Notes under the pieces: model-generated | What the model saw: only the letters and a program-made list of their open reading frames with translations | Databases searched by the model: none | What the model was told of the DNA's origin: nothing | Shown: positions 1 to 5,791 of the stretch, piece by piece | Position numbering within the stretch: the first letter of the stretch is position 1 | Layout of the letters: each line of letters begins with the position of its first letter | Source: JALYJZ01 sp964476895 | GTDB taxonomy: Bacteria > Patescibacteriota > SICC01 | Direction of reading: 5' to 3' | NCBI GenBank assembly: GCA_964476895.1 | Contig: CAYZCS010000039.1 | Location: 1-6,748, forward strand | DNA length: 6,748 bases | Position numbers and translations under genes: made by a program

Positions 1-53
1 AGAGCAGCAGACTCATAAGCTGTTGGTCGCAGGTTCGAATCCTGCCACTGCCA
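1..53 (+). tRNA. tRNA with CAT anticodon, 3' part (Ile2 or elongator Met)
   Basis: This is the 3' two-thirds of a tRNA cut by the window edge. The end of the D-stem (GAGC) is followed by an anticodon stem GCAGA/GCTGT around the loop CTCATAA, with anticodon CAT at 14-16. The T-arm is a perfect GCAGG/CCTGC stem with loop TTCGAAT (31-45). The acceptor strand is CACTGCC (46-52) and the discriminator is A53. CCA is not encoded, because CAC follows. A CAT anticodon serves elongator tRNA-Met, initiator tRNA, or tRNA-Ile2, whose C34 is converted to lysidine by TilS. The pattern AGAGCAG..GACTCATAA...TTGGTCGC recalls E. coli ileX from memory, so Ile2 is a real option. One anticodon-stem pair (A11 with G19, positions 31/39) is a mismatch. 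The 5' half needed to settle identity lies outside the window. Confidence 0.9.
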
Positions 54-70
54 CACAGCCCGCCCGGGGC

Positions 71-99
71 TTGACAAACGCATAAAAAAGTGCTAAGTT
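71..99 (+). promoter_or_regulatory. Sigma-70-type promoter of the amidase gene
   Basis: A consensus -35 TTGACA (71-76) is followed by a 17-bp spacer and an extended -10, TGcTAAGTT (91-99). Transcription would start near 106, giving a leader of about 18 nt before the ATG at 124. The surrounding DNA is AT-rich compared with the genes. A second TTGACA at 98-103 has no plausible -10 at the right distance. Confidence 0.65.
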
Positions 100-123
100 G
101 ACATAATTTTACGGATAGTCAGG

Positions 124-2586
124 ATGTTGAGAAAACGCACACCCAAACTCAGACCGGCCCTGGCCGCACTGTTCATGCTCGGCGGCGGCGTGCTCCTGTG
201 GCAGGACACGCGCCAGCCGGAGACGGACATCAAGACCGCGGATCTCGCTACGACGTTCTCAGGCGGCACGGTAGTGGCTGGAACGGATACCGCGCCAGGT
301 GACGCGCTGGCGACCGACTCCTTCCTGACATACGAATCGGCGCAGCTGGAAACCGGCCTGCCGCGGACGAACGCGGTCGGCTTATCCTGGCGCCAAGAAG
401 GCGGCGGGCACGACCATGACCATGCCGCCATCCTCCAGATGCGGACCAAGCACGATGACGGTTGGAGCGGCTGGGTGACCGTGCCTGGCGCCGAGGACAA
501 GAAGGACACGGCCGACCCGGCCGTACATAGCGCGATCCTGCTTACCGCCGAAGCCGTGGGGGCGCAGTACCGGCTCATCGTCGAGGCCGAGGACGGTACG
601 GTGAAGCTCTCGAAGCCCCGGCTGACCGCGATCGACGCGACCGTCGGTCCGGACCCGACCAAGAAGACCCTGCTCGGCAGGCTTTTCGGCGGGAAGGCTT
701 CCGCCATCTCCAATCCCCGGGTCTACTCCCGGACCGAGTGGGGCGGTCCGAGCAACTCGCCTAGCTGGCATGCCAAGTACTACAAGCTCGACCGGGTGAT
801 GGTGCACCACACCGTCTCGAACGCGACCACCTCGTTCTCCGGAAGCGCGGCAAACGTGCGGGCGATTTGGGATTACCATACCAACACGCTGGGCTGGGGT
901 GACATCGGCTACAACTACCTGGTCGACCAGTCGGGCCACATCTTCCAGGGCCGCTACTTCGACAAGAACTACGTCGAGGAAAACAAGGTGGTGGTCGAAG
1001 CGGGGCATACCTTCGGCTACAACGACCGCAGTATCGGGATCGCCGCGCTCGGTGACTTCCGTTTTCACGGCCCGTCGAGTTCGTTGATCGAGAACATCGG
1101 GAAGATCGCCGGGTACAACCTGGGCCAGCGGAACCTGAGGCCCTGGTCCTGGTATACCGACGAAGCAGGCAGGGCGCAGCGGCGGCTGGCTGGCCACCGC
1201 AACTACACCAGCACGAGCTGTCCCGGTGGCAACCTCTACAATGCGCTGGGTTCGGTGCGTGATCGTGCCGACGTCTACGCCATCCTCTACGGCCTGCAGA
1301 GCCGGTGGGACTACTCGTACCGGGGTCAGGGCGTGGACGGCTCGTCCGGCGGCAGCGTCAGCTTCCGTCCCGGCGAGACCGCGGAGCTTTACGTGGACCT
1401 GAAGAACGAGGGTGAAAACACCTGGCGGAACGACGGATCGAATCCGGTCCGGCTCGGCACCGACCGCCCGCAGGATCGGGCGAGCGGATTCGCCGCGACT
1501 TGGATTTCCGGAAGCCGGGCCGCTACGTTCCAGGACCAGTCCGACGGCGGGACGGACGGTGACGTACATACGATCCAGACCGGCGAGACCGCCCGGTTCA
1601 CCTTCACGGTGACGGCCCCGAACAAGCCGGGAACGTACAAGGAATACCTGCGACCGGTGGCGGAAGGCATCGCCTGGTTCCCGCGCGACATCGGTCTCTA
1701 CTGGCAGATCACGGTGGAGCCGGACATTTACCGGTACCAGTGGGTCACGCAGAGCAACGACCTTCCGACCGACCCCAACCGGACCGCGGACCTGACGCTC
1801 GACGTCAAGAACGTGGGGAACATCGCCTGGCGGAACGACGGATCGAATCCGGTCCGGCTCGGCACCGACCGCCCGCAGGATCGCTCCGGGGGCCTTTACC
1901 ACAGCTCGTGGATCGGACCGAACCGGATCACCACCTTCGATGACCAGTCCGGCGGCGGCGCGGATGGCAACGTGCATACGGTCGAGCCGAACGAGACCGC
2001 CCGGTTCACCTTTACCGTCCAAACGCCGGACCACCAGATCAACATCAAGGAGTACGTCCGGCCGCTTGCCGAAGGCCTGACCTGGATGAACGACGTGGGC
2101 ATCTACTGGCCGGTCGTGCTCGGCAGCGGCTACCAGGCAGACTGGGTGGGACAGGCGCCGCACCCGACCATCGACAAGTCCGAGAACCCGGTCGGATCCT
2201 GGTACGTCGACCTCCGGAATACCGGGACGTTCAACTGGTACGCCGATGACGCGGTCCGGCTCGGCACTGAGCGCCTTCGCGACCGCTCCAGCGCCTTCGC
2301 GACGTTCGGGTTGAGCAGTGAGAGTACGCCGGCACTGCCGCAGGACACGGACAACTGGATTGGCGCCAACCGGATCGGTTCCTTCGTCGGCAAGGTCCTG
2401 GACGGAGGCACGGTCGACAAGACCGCGACGGTGATCGCGCCCGGCGAGACCGCCCGCTTCGCCGTGGCGCTGGATGCCCGCGAGGTCGCCCCGGGCATGT
2501 ACCGTGAATACTTCCGGCCGGTCGCCGAACGGTGGTACTGGCTGAAGGACTACGGCATCTACACCGACGTCACCGTCACTGACTGA
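124..2586 (+). CDS. PGRP-type N-acetylmuramoyl-L-alanine amidase with three FW/Ig-like repeats
   Basis: This 820-residue exported protein is predicted to cleave the MurNAc-L-Ala amide bond of peptidoglycan. A basic N-terminus followed by a hydrophobic stretch (residues 11-26) forms a signal peptide or anchor. This supports the ATG at 124, although only AGG directly abuts it as a ribosome site. Residues about 60-172 form a beta-rich domain (DGWSGWVTV at 112-120) of the kind that precedes PGRP domains in actinobacterial proteins. Residues about 197-390 are the PGRP/Amidase_2 domain. The zinc ligands are visible as H228 in VHHT, H358 in AGHRN and C366 in TSCPG, with the usual spacing of eight between the last two, and the catalytic-type tyrosine is Y263 in GYNY. 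It is therefore probably active. Three repeats follow (about 396-533, 537-667 and 672-818), carrying N-x-G, W, RLGT-R-DR, GETARF and a GxY-EY-RPVAE-W signature. They resemble the NBR1-like four-tryptophan Ig fold and probably bind the wall or a partner protein. A histidine cluster, HDHDH, lies at 96-100. Confidence 0.88.
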   Translation: MLRKRTPKLRPALAALFMLGGGVLLWQDTRQPETDIKTADLATTFSGGTVVAGTDTAPGDALATDSFLTYESAQLETGLPRTNAVGLSWRQEGGGHDHDHAAILQMRTKHDDGWSGWVTVPGAEDKKDTADPAVHSAILLTAEAVGAQYRLIVEAEDGTVKLSKPRLTAIDATVGPDPTKKTLLGRLFGGKASAISNPRVYSRTEWGGPSNSPSWHAKYYKLDRVMVHHTVSNATTSFSGSAANVRAIWDYHTNTLGWGDIGYNYLVDQSGHIFQGRYFDKNYVEENKVVVEAGHTFGYNDRSIGIAALGDFRFHGPSSSLIENIGKIAGYNLGQRNLRPWSWYTDEAGRAQRRLAGHRNYTSTSCPGGNLYNALGSVRDRADVYAILYGLQSRWDYSYRGQGVDGSSGGSVSFRPGETAELYVDLKNEGENTWRNDGSNPVRLGTDRPQDRASGFAATWISGSRAATFQDQSDGGTDGDVHTIQTGETARFTFTVTAPNKPGTYKEYLRPVAEGIAWFPRDIGLYWQITVEPDIYRYQWVTQSNDLPTDPNRTADLTLDVKNVGNIAWRNDGSNPVRLGTDRPQDRSGGLYHSSWIGPNRITTFDDQSGGGADGNVHTVEPNETARFTFTVQTPDHQINIKEYVRPLAEGLTWMNDVGIYWPVVLGSGYQADWVGQAPHPTIDKSENPVGSWYVDLRNTGTFNWYADDAVRLGTERLRDRSSAFATFGLSSESTPALPQDTDNWIGANRIGSFVGKVLDGGTVDKTATVIAPGETARFAVALDAREVAPGMYREYFRPVAERWYWLKDYGIYTDVTVTD
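1421..1478 (+). repeat. 58-bp exact direct repeat, copy 1
   Basis: This stretch in the first Ig-like repeat is identical base for base to 1826-1883 in the second. The offset is 405 bp, exactly 135 codons, so both are read in the same frame as WRNDGSNPVRLGTDRPQDR. Identity stops at the third base of the final Arg codon. The flanking repeat sequence is clearly diverged. Confidence 0.97.
1826..1883 (+). repeat. 58-bp exact direct repeat, copy 2
   Basis: This is the second copy of the block at 1421-1478, in the second Ig-like repeat of the amidase. A further 20-bp identity (1585-1604 with 1993-2012) encodes part of ETARFTF in the same two repeats. The third repeat keeps only a 15-bp core (2253-2267, matching 1446-1460). 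Confidence 0.97.
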
Positions 2587-2632
2587 CCGGCCGGCAGTCC
2601 CGCCCCTCCATACTCAACCCGGGTCCCGGGCA

Positions 2633-2640
2633 GGTACACT
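2633..2640 (+). promoter_or_regulatory. Extended -10-like element GGTACACT, leaderless promoter candidate
   Basis: The hexamer TACACT (2635-2640) ends six bases before the GTG at 2647, which would place the transcription start on the start codon itself. No convincing -35 lies 16-18 bp upstream. The same GGTAnnCT form recurs before the genes at 5056 and 5792. The 60-bp gap from the amidase stop holds no T-tract terminator, only the near-palindrome CCCGGGTCCCGGG (2618-2630), so read-through from the amidase gene is also possible. Confidence 0.4.
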
Positions 2641-2646
2641 GGAAGC

Positions 2647-3597
2647 GTGATCGACGCATTGATTGTCATCATCCTGCTGGCGTATGCCGCAGTCGGGTAC
2701 CGCCGCGGGTTCATCAGCAGTACGGCGGAGCTGCTCGGGTTGTTGCTCGGCCTGGCGGTCGCGTTCCTGCTCTCCAAGCCGCTCGGCGGCGTGGCTGCCG
2801 GATTCCTCCAGCTTCCCCGCGGCCTCCTGGACCTCGGGGCGTTCCTGATCATCTGGAGCCTGATCGAATTCGCGATCGCGTTCGGGTGGAAGAAGCTGTC
2901 CCCTCGCATCCCTGCCGATGTCTCGGCGCATCCCGCCAACCGGCTGACCGGCATCGCGCCGGCGGTATCCAAGGGTATTACCCTGGTCGTGATCGTGCTG
3001 CTGATCGTGGCGACCGCCCCGATTCCCGCCAGTGCCAAGGAGCCGTTCACGGAGTCGCGGTTCGGCAAGGCGTTCCTGGCGCTCGGCACCACCTTCCAAC
3101 AGCAGGTGGGCGGGCTCTTCGGCGAGGCGCTCCGTGACACCCTTGCGTTCAAGACGGTGAAGACCGACAGTACGGAAACGGCGGAACTGGGTTTCACGGA
3201 CACGTCGGGACCGGAGTGCCTGGACGACGCCCGGGCGTTGTTTGACCGGGCCAACGAGGAGCGTGCCGAACGGGGACTCGGCAGGCTTGTCTGGAATGAC
3301 GCGCTTCGGGCCGTCGGGCTCCGGCATTCCCGGGACATGCTGGCGCGGGGATACTTCTCGCACGTGAATCCCGACGGGGAGGATCCGTTCGACCGGATGG
3401 CCCGGGCCGGCATCCGGTATACGGTCGCCGGCGAGAACCTGGCGTTCGCGCCTAACGTGGACATCGCGCATACGGGACTGATGAACTCACCCGGCCACCG
3501 TGCCAACATCCTCAAGTCCGAGTTCACCCGTCTCGGGATCGGCTGTGCCGACGCGGGAATCCGCGGCAAGATGTTCTCGCAGGAGTTCACGGGCTGA
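2647..3597 (+). CDS. CvpA-like membrane domain fused to an extracellular CAP/SCP domain
   Basis: The protein has 316 residues. Its N-terminal half reads as a CvpA/colicin-V-production-type module. Hydrophobic segments lie at about 2-18, 25-43, 59-80 and 107-127, with the typical opening IDALIVIILLAYAAVGYRRGF. The linker at about 130-190 leads to a CAP superfamily domain (about 190-316, YkwD/SCP-like). That domain shows the family signatures HSRDM (H227), YFSHVNPDG (H239), AGENLA (E263) and SPGHRANIL (H284), which together form the usual His/Glu cavity. C191 and C300 could pair if the domain is outside the cell. The predicted topology puts the CAP domain on the outer face. CvpA fused to an extracellular domain is known from MarP-type proteins, where the partner is a protease. 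The role of the CAP part is not known, but wall association is plausible given the amidase upstream. The GTG start is preceded by GGAAG and fits the first helix. The stop overlaps tilS. Confidence 0.87.
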   Translation: MIDALIVIILLAYAAVGYRRGFISSTAELLGLLLGLAVAFLLSKPLGGVAAGFLQLPRGLLDLGAFLIIWSLIEFAIAFGWKKLSPRIPADVSAHPANRLTGIAPAVSKGITLVVIVLLIVATAPIPASAKEPFTESRFGKAFLALGTTFQQQVGGLFGEALRDTLAFKTVKTDSTETAELGFTDTSGPECLDDARALFDRANEERAERGLGRLVWNDALRAVGLRHSRDMLARGYFSHVNPDGEDPFDRMARAGIRYTVAGENLAFAPNVDIAHTGLMNSPGHRANILKSEFTRLGIGCADAGIRGKMFSQEFTG

Positions 3598-3599
3598 TG
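3581..3599 (+). promoter_or_regulatory. Internal ribosome site and TGATG stop/start overlap for tilS
   Basis: AGGAG (3581-3585) lies inside the last codons of the CvpA-CAP gene, 11 bases before the tilS ATG (3597-3599). The TGA stop (3595-3597) shares its A with that ATG. This arrangement is typical of translational coupling within one mRNA. Confidence 0.8.
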
Positions 3600-4952
3600 C
3601 CGCGCGGTGCGCTGGAGTCGGGACTACGCGAGACGCTCCGGCCGTTCGCTGGGAAGAAGCTGATCGTCGCGGTCTCCGGCGGCCTCGACTCGGTAACCTT
3701 GCTTGACCTGCTGGTCGGGTTGCGGGACCCGCTGGGACTCAAGCTCGTCGTGGCGCATGCGGACCACGGCCTCCGGCGCGGGAGCGCCGGGGACGCGAAG
3801 TTCGTAGGGGAGCTCGCGGCGGGACACGGTCTTCCCTTCGCCGCGACGAAGCTGGCGCTGAGGCCCGGCCCCAACGAGGAAGCCCGCGCCCGGGAGGCCC
3901 GGTACCGCTGGCTCGAACGTGTCCGGAAACGCCGGAGGGCCGACTTCATCGTCACGGCTCACCAGGCCGACGACCAGGTCGAGACCCTGTTCCTCCATCT
4001 CGCCCGGGGCACCGGCCTGACCGGTCTGACCGGCATGCAGTTGTTGTCCGGCCGGATCCTCCGTCCGCTGCTCCACGTCCCGCGGAAGGACCTGGCCCGC
4101 TATGTCCGCCGCCGGAAACTCCGGTACCGTCGTGACCCGTCGAACCGGAGCGTCCGGCATGCCCGGAACCGGATCCGCCATCAGGTCGTCCGGAGCCTCC
4201 GGAAGATCAATCCCCAACTCGTCGAGACGGTCAGCCAGTCGATGCGCGTGTTCTCGAACGAGTACGAGGTGGTCCGGCTGCTGGCGGCACGGGAGCTTAC
4301 CCAGGTGACCACGAAGGTCGCCGGCACGGAGCGGGGACTGTCCCGTCGGAAACTGCTGAAGCTGGACCGGGCGATCCGGCACCTGGTGTGGCGCGAGGCG
4401 CTCCGGCTGTTCGCCGGTGATCTCCGGGGCTTCGCGCTCCGGCACTTCGAGCAGCTGGACGACCTGCTCGGCCGGCAGACCGGCAGCCGGGCACACTTGC
4501 CGCGCGGGGTAATCGCGACCCGTCGCTACGACGAGATCGTGCTGCGGAAAGGCCCGCCGCTGGCGCCGCCGAAGCAAGTCACGCTCCGTGTTCCCGGCGA
4601 AGCCCGGTTCGCCGACCGGGTTGTCTCGGCGAAGACGGTGTCCCGCGCCCGGCCGGAGCATACGAACCGGACGGCGGTCGTGAGCGCCCCGGCGACGGGT
4701 CTGCGGCTCATCGTACGGCCGCCGCGGGCCGGTGACCGGCTGCAGCCCGTTGGCATGCGCGGTAGCAAGCTCGTGTCCGACCTGCTCACCGATGCCAAGG
4801 TGCCGCGCGATGAGCGCCCGTGGGTGCCAGTGGTCGTGAAGCCGGGCGGCCGGGGCCGCCGCGGTGAGATCGTCTGGGTGGCCGGTCACCGCGCCGACCG
4901 GCGGTTCGTGCCGAAGCATGGCGGCGAGCGGATCCTACTCCGGATGGCATAG
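3597..4952 (+). CDS. tilS: tRNA(Ile)-lysidine synthetase
   Basis: This 451-residue enzyme uses ATP to attach lysine to C34 of tRNA-Ile2 (CAU), changing its identity from Met-like to Ile and its codon reading to AUA. The N-type ATP pyrophosphatase PP-loop is SGGLDS (27-32), followed by VVAHADHGLR (51-60). The second signature is AHQADDQVETLF (121-132) with RGTGLTGLTGM (137-147), which is diagnostic for TilS. DPSN (180-183) and RNRIRH (190-195) follow. The C-terminal TilS domain shows GDRLQPVGMRGSK (379-391) and KVPR (401-404). The length matches full-length family members such as the E. coli enzyme of about 430 residues. It is unusually rich in Arg, including RKRRR and RRRK runs, which may help tRNA binding or simply reflect G+C pressure. 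It is the second gene of a coupled pair with the CvpA-CAP gene. ftsH, a frequent genomic neighbour of tilS, follows after one intervening gene. Confidence 0.96.
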   Translation: MPRGALESGLRETLRPFAGKKLIVAVSGGLDSVTLLDLLVGLRDPLGLKLVVAHADHGLRRGSAGDAKFVGELAAGHGLPFAATKLALRPGPNEEARAREARYRWLERVRKRRRADFIVTAHQADDQVETLFLHLARGTGLTGLTGMQLLSGRILRPLLHVPRKDLARYVRRRKLRYRRDPSNRSVRHARNRIRHQVVRSLRKINPQLVETVSQSMRVFSNEYEVVRLLAARELTQVTTKVAGTERGLSRRKLLKLDRAIRHLVWREALRLFAGDLRGFALRHFEQLDDLLGRQTGSRAHLPRGVIATRRYDEIVLRKGPPLAPPKQVTLRVPGEARFADRVVSAKTVSRARPEHTNRTAVVSAPATGLRLIVRPPRAGDRLQPVGMRGSKLVSDLLTDAKVPRDERPWVPVVVKPGGRGRRGEIVWVAGHRADRRFVPKHGGERILLRMA

Positions 4953-5055
4953 CAGGTAGTTTCAAAAGTATTTTAGTTATGCTATTTTTTATCTGATGCC
5001 AGTGGTATCCTGACGGTCATTCGACTGTCGGACCTTTCCAATCAGGAGGTTTGTC
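4953..5055 (+). promoter_or_regulatory. AT-rich leader with GGTATCCT, inverted repeat and AGGAGG
   Basis: This 103-bp gap is strikingly AT-rich over 4958-4995. An extended -10, TGgTATCCT, spans 5003-5011, without a clear -35. It predicts a start near 5018 and a leader of about 38 nt. An inverted repeat covers 5010-5031, with arms GACGGTC (5012-5018) and GACTGTC (5023-5029) around ATTC; as RNA it could form nine pairs including two G-U. It overlaps the -10 and predicted start. AGGAGG (5044-5049) lies six bases before the ATG and is the only perfect ribosome site in the window. No convincing terminator for tilS is seen here. Confidence 0.5.
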
Positions 5056-5628
5056 ATGACGGCACATGCTGTCACCGACGAGCAGCTCGGTCATTTCTTC
5101 CGTCGCGTCATGGATTTCATGCGGCGGGTCAGGGAGGGAGCGATTCCTTTCGACATTGCCATGAGCCTGCTTCAGAGGGCCATCGAGGTGCGGCCCCGCA
5201 CTGACGGCGGTGAGACGCATACCGAGGAGGACGTGCTATTGACGCAGGAGCTCCTCGACATCCCAGTCGTCATCCGTGGGGCGGTGTATCATCGTCATCC
5301 GAACGGAGGCGGGCTGGTCGCTGAGCGCGCTAAGGTCGCAGAGACGGCATACGTCAGCTTCTTCGCCTTGGTTCACGGACCGGCCTGGGTCAAAGACGAG
5401 GCAAGGGTTGCTGACAGTGCACAGTTTGGCCCCCATGCCACTCTTACGGACAGAGCCTCGGTTCGAGGCCATGCCCGGGTCGTCAATGGCGTCAGGATTG
5501 CCGACGAGGCCATGGTATTAGGAGCCGGAATTCTGATCGGTAATTCGCGTATCAGTGGAACGGCGCGTTTGGACCTTGGCGGTAATGTCGGTAATGTGCA
5601 TAGGGACGTCCACCTCGACGGCAGCTAG
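5056..5628 (+). CDS. Small protein with helical N-terminus and 14-repeat hexapeptide beta-helix
   Basis: The protein has 190 residues and I do not recognise a named family. Residues about 7-46 look alpha-helical and amphipathic (FFRRVMDFMRRVREG, then AMSLLQRAIE). A similar helical start may recur in small proteins of uncultured phyla, but this is only an impression. From A92 the sequence runs in perfect register with period six. The core residue, mostly Ala, sits at 92, 98, 104, 110, 116, 122, 128, 134, 140, 146, 152, 158, 164 and 170, and a Val, Ile, Leu or Phe falls two positions later. This predicts a left-handed beta-helix of about 14 hexapeptides, or four to five turns. No signal peptide or membrane segment is seen, so it is probably cytoplasmic. 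Many hexapeptide proteins are acyltransferases, but no catalytic histidine or acyl-CoA feature is recognisable, and a structural or ligand-binding role is equally possible. It has its own leader, a strong AGGAGG site and a terminator. Third positions appear less G/C-biased than in tilS. Confidence 0.82.
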   Translation: MTAHAVTDEQLGHFFRRVMDFMRRVREGAIPFDIAMSLLQRAIEVRPRTDGGETHTEEDVLLTQELLDIPVVIRGAVYHRHPNGGGLVAERAKVAETAYVSFFALVHGPAWVKDEARVADSAQFGPHATLTDRASVRGHARVVNGVRIADEAMVLGAGILIGNSRISGTARLDLGGNVGNVHRDVHLDGS

Positions 5629-5657
5629 TCCGACAGCATCCTGCCAAAGCAACTATT

Positions 5658-5698
5658 GGGTGACAAGTTCTTCCTCTCACGAGGTCTTAACGTCACCC
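5658..5698 (+). ncRNA. Folded 3' element (nested inverted repeats) of unknown function
   Basis: A perfect 7-bp inverted repeat, GGGTGAC (5658-5664) with GTCACCC (5692-5698), encloses AAG/CTT (5665-5667 with 5686-5688) and an inner CCTC-TCAC-GAGG hairpin (5673-5684). A three-base bulge lies on the 3' side. It begins 30 bases after the stop of the beta-helix gene and ends two bases before the terminator stem. It could be a 3'-UTR stabiliser, a small RNA or part of an attenuator. No known riboswitch class was recognised. Confidence 0.4.
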
Positions 5699-5700
5699 GC

Positions 5701-5723
5701 AGTACCCTCTCGGGTATTTTTTT
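5701..5723 (+). terminator. Intrinsic terminator after the beta-helix gene
   Basis: The stem AGTACCC (5701-5707) pairs with GGGTATT (5712-5718), seven pairs including one G-U, around the loop TCTC. A run of seven T follows at 5717-5723. It would end transcription from the gene at 5056 and separate it from ftsH. Confidence 0.8.
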
Positions 5724-5775
5724 GTTAGTACCGTCTCATTCTGGGCATGCTCCAGTGCAGCGCGCCACCGCCTGC

Positions 5776-5783
5776 GGTACGCT
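5776..5783 (+). promoter_or_regulatory. Extended -10-like element GGTACGCT before ftsH
   Basis: TACGCT (5778-5783) ends eight bases before the ftsH ATG, which predicts a transcription start only about two bases ahead of it. It lies downstream of the intrinsic terminator, as expected for a promoter giving ftsH separate transcription. No good -35 was found around 5755-5761. AGGA (5784-5787) could instead act as a ribosome site on a longer transcript. Confidence 0.45.
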
Positions 5784-5791
5784 AGGAAAGT

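Noticed and set aside
57..71. AGCCC-GCCCG-GGGCT hairpin as a tRNA terminator
   Set aside because: No T-tract follows the stem, and it runs into the -35 TTGACA of the next promoter.
88..96. AAGTGCTAA as half of a CIRCE heat-shock operator
   Set aside because: It matches one arm, but the partner TTAGCACTC is absent nine bases upstream, so no HrcA operator can be claimed.
93..713. 206-codon minus-strand frame reading away from the tRNA
   Set aside because: Its Ser/Ala/Arg-rich product has no motifs and overlaps the signal peptide and N-terminal domain of the amidase.
382..2163. Long open frame of 593 codons on the minus strand opposite the amidase
   Set aside because: It is a mirror frame caused by high G+C third positions. 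Its product is a low-complexity Arg/Val/Gly/Pro protein without recognisable motifs, while the + strand protein has an intact zinc site and domains.
3624..4919. 431-codon minus-strand open frame opposite tilS
   Set aside because: The + strand frame carries every TilS motif. The antisense product has no family features and its end tracks the boundaries of tilS.
5581..5598. Tandem nine-base repeat GGTAATGTC/GGTAATGTG near the end of the beta-helix gene
   Set aside because: It simply encodes GNVGNV, with only two copies, and needs no special explanation.
5658..5735. T-box-like leader ahead of ftsH
   Set aside because: GGGTGAC and AGTACCG faintly recall the T-box bulge, but there is no proper GGGTGGTACCGCG core, no Stem I, and the downstream gene is not an aminoacyl-tRNA or amino-acid gene.
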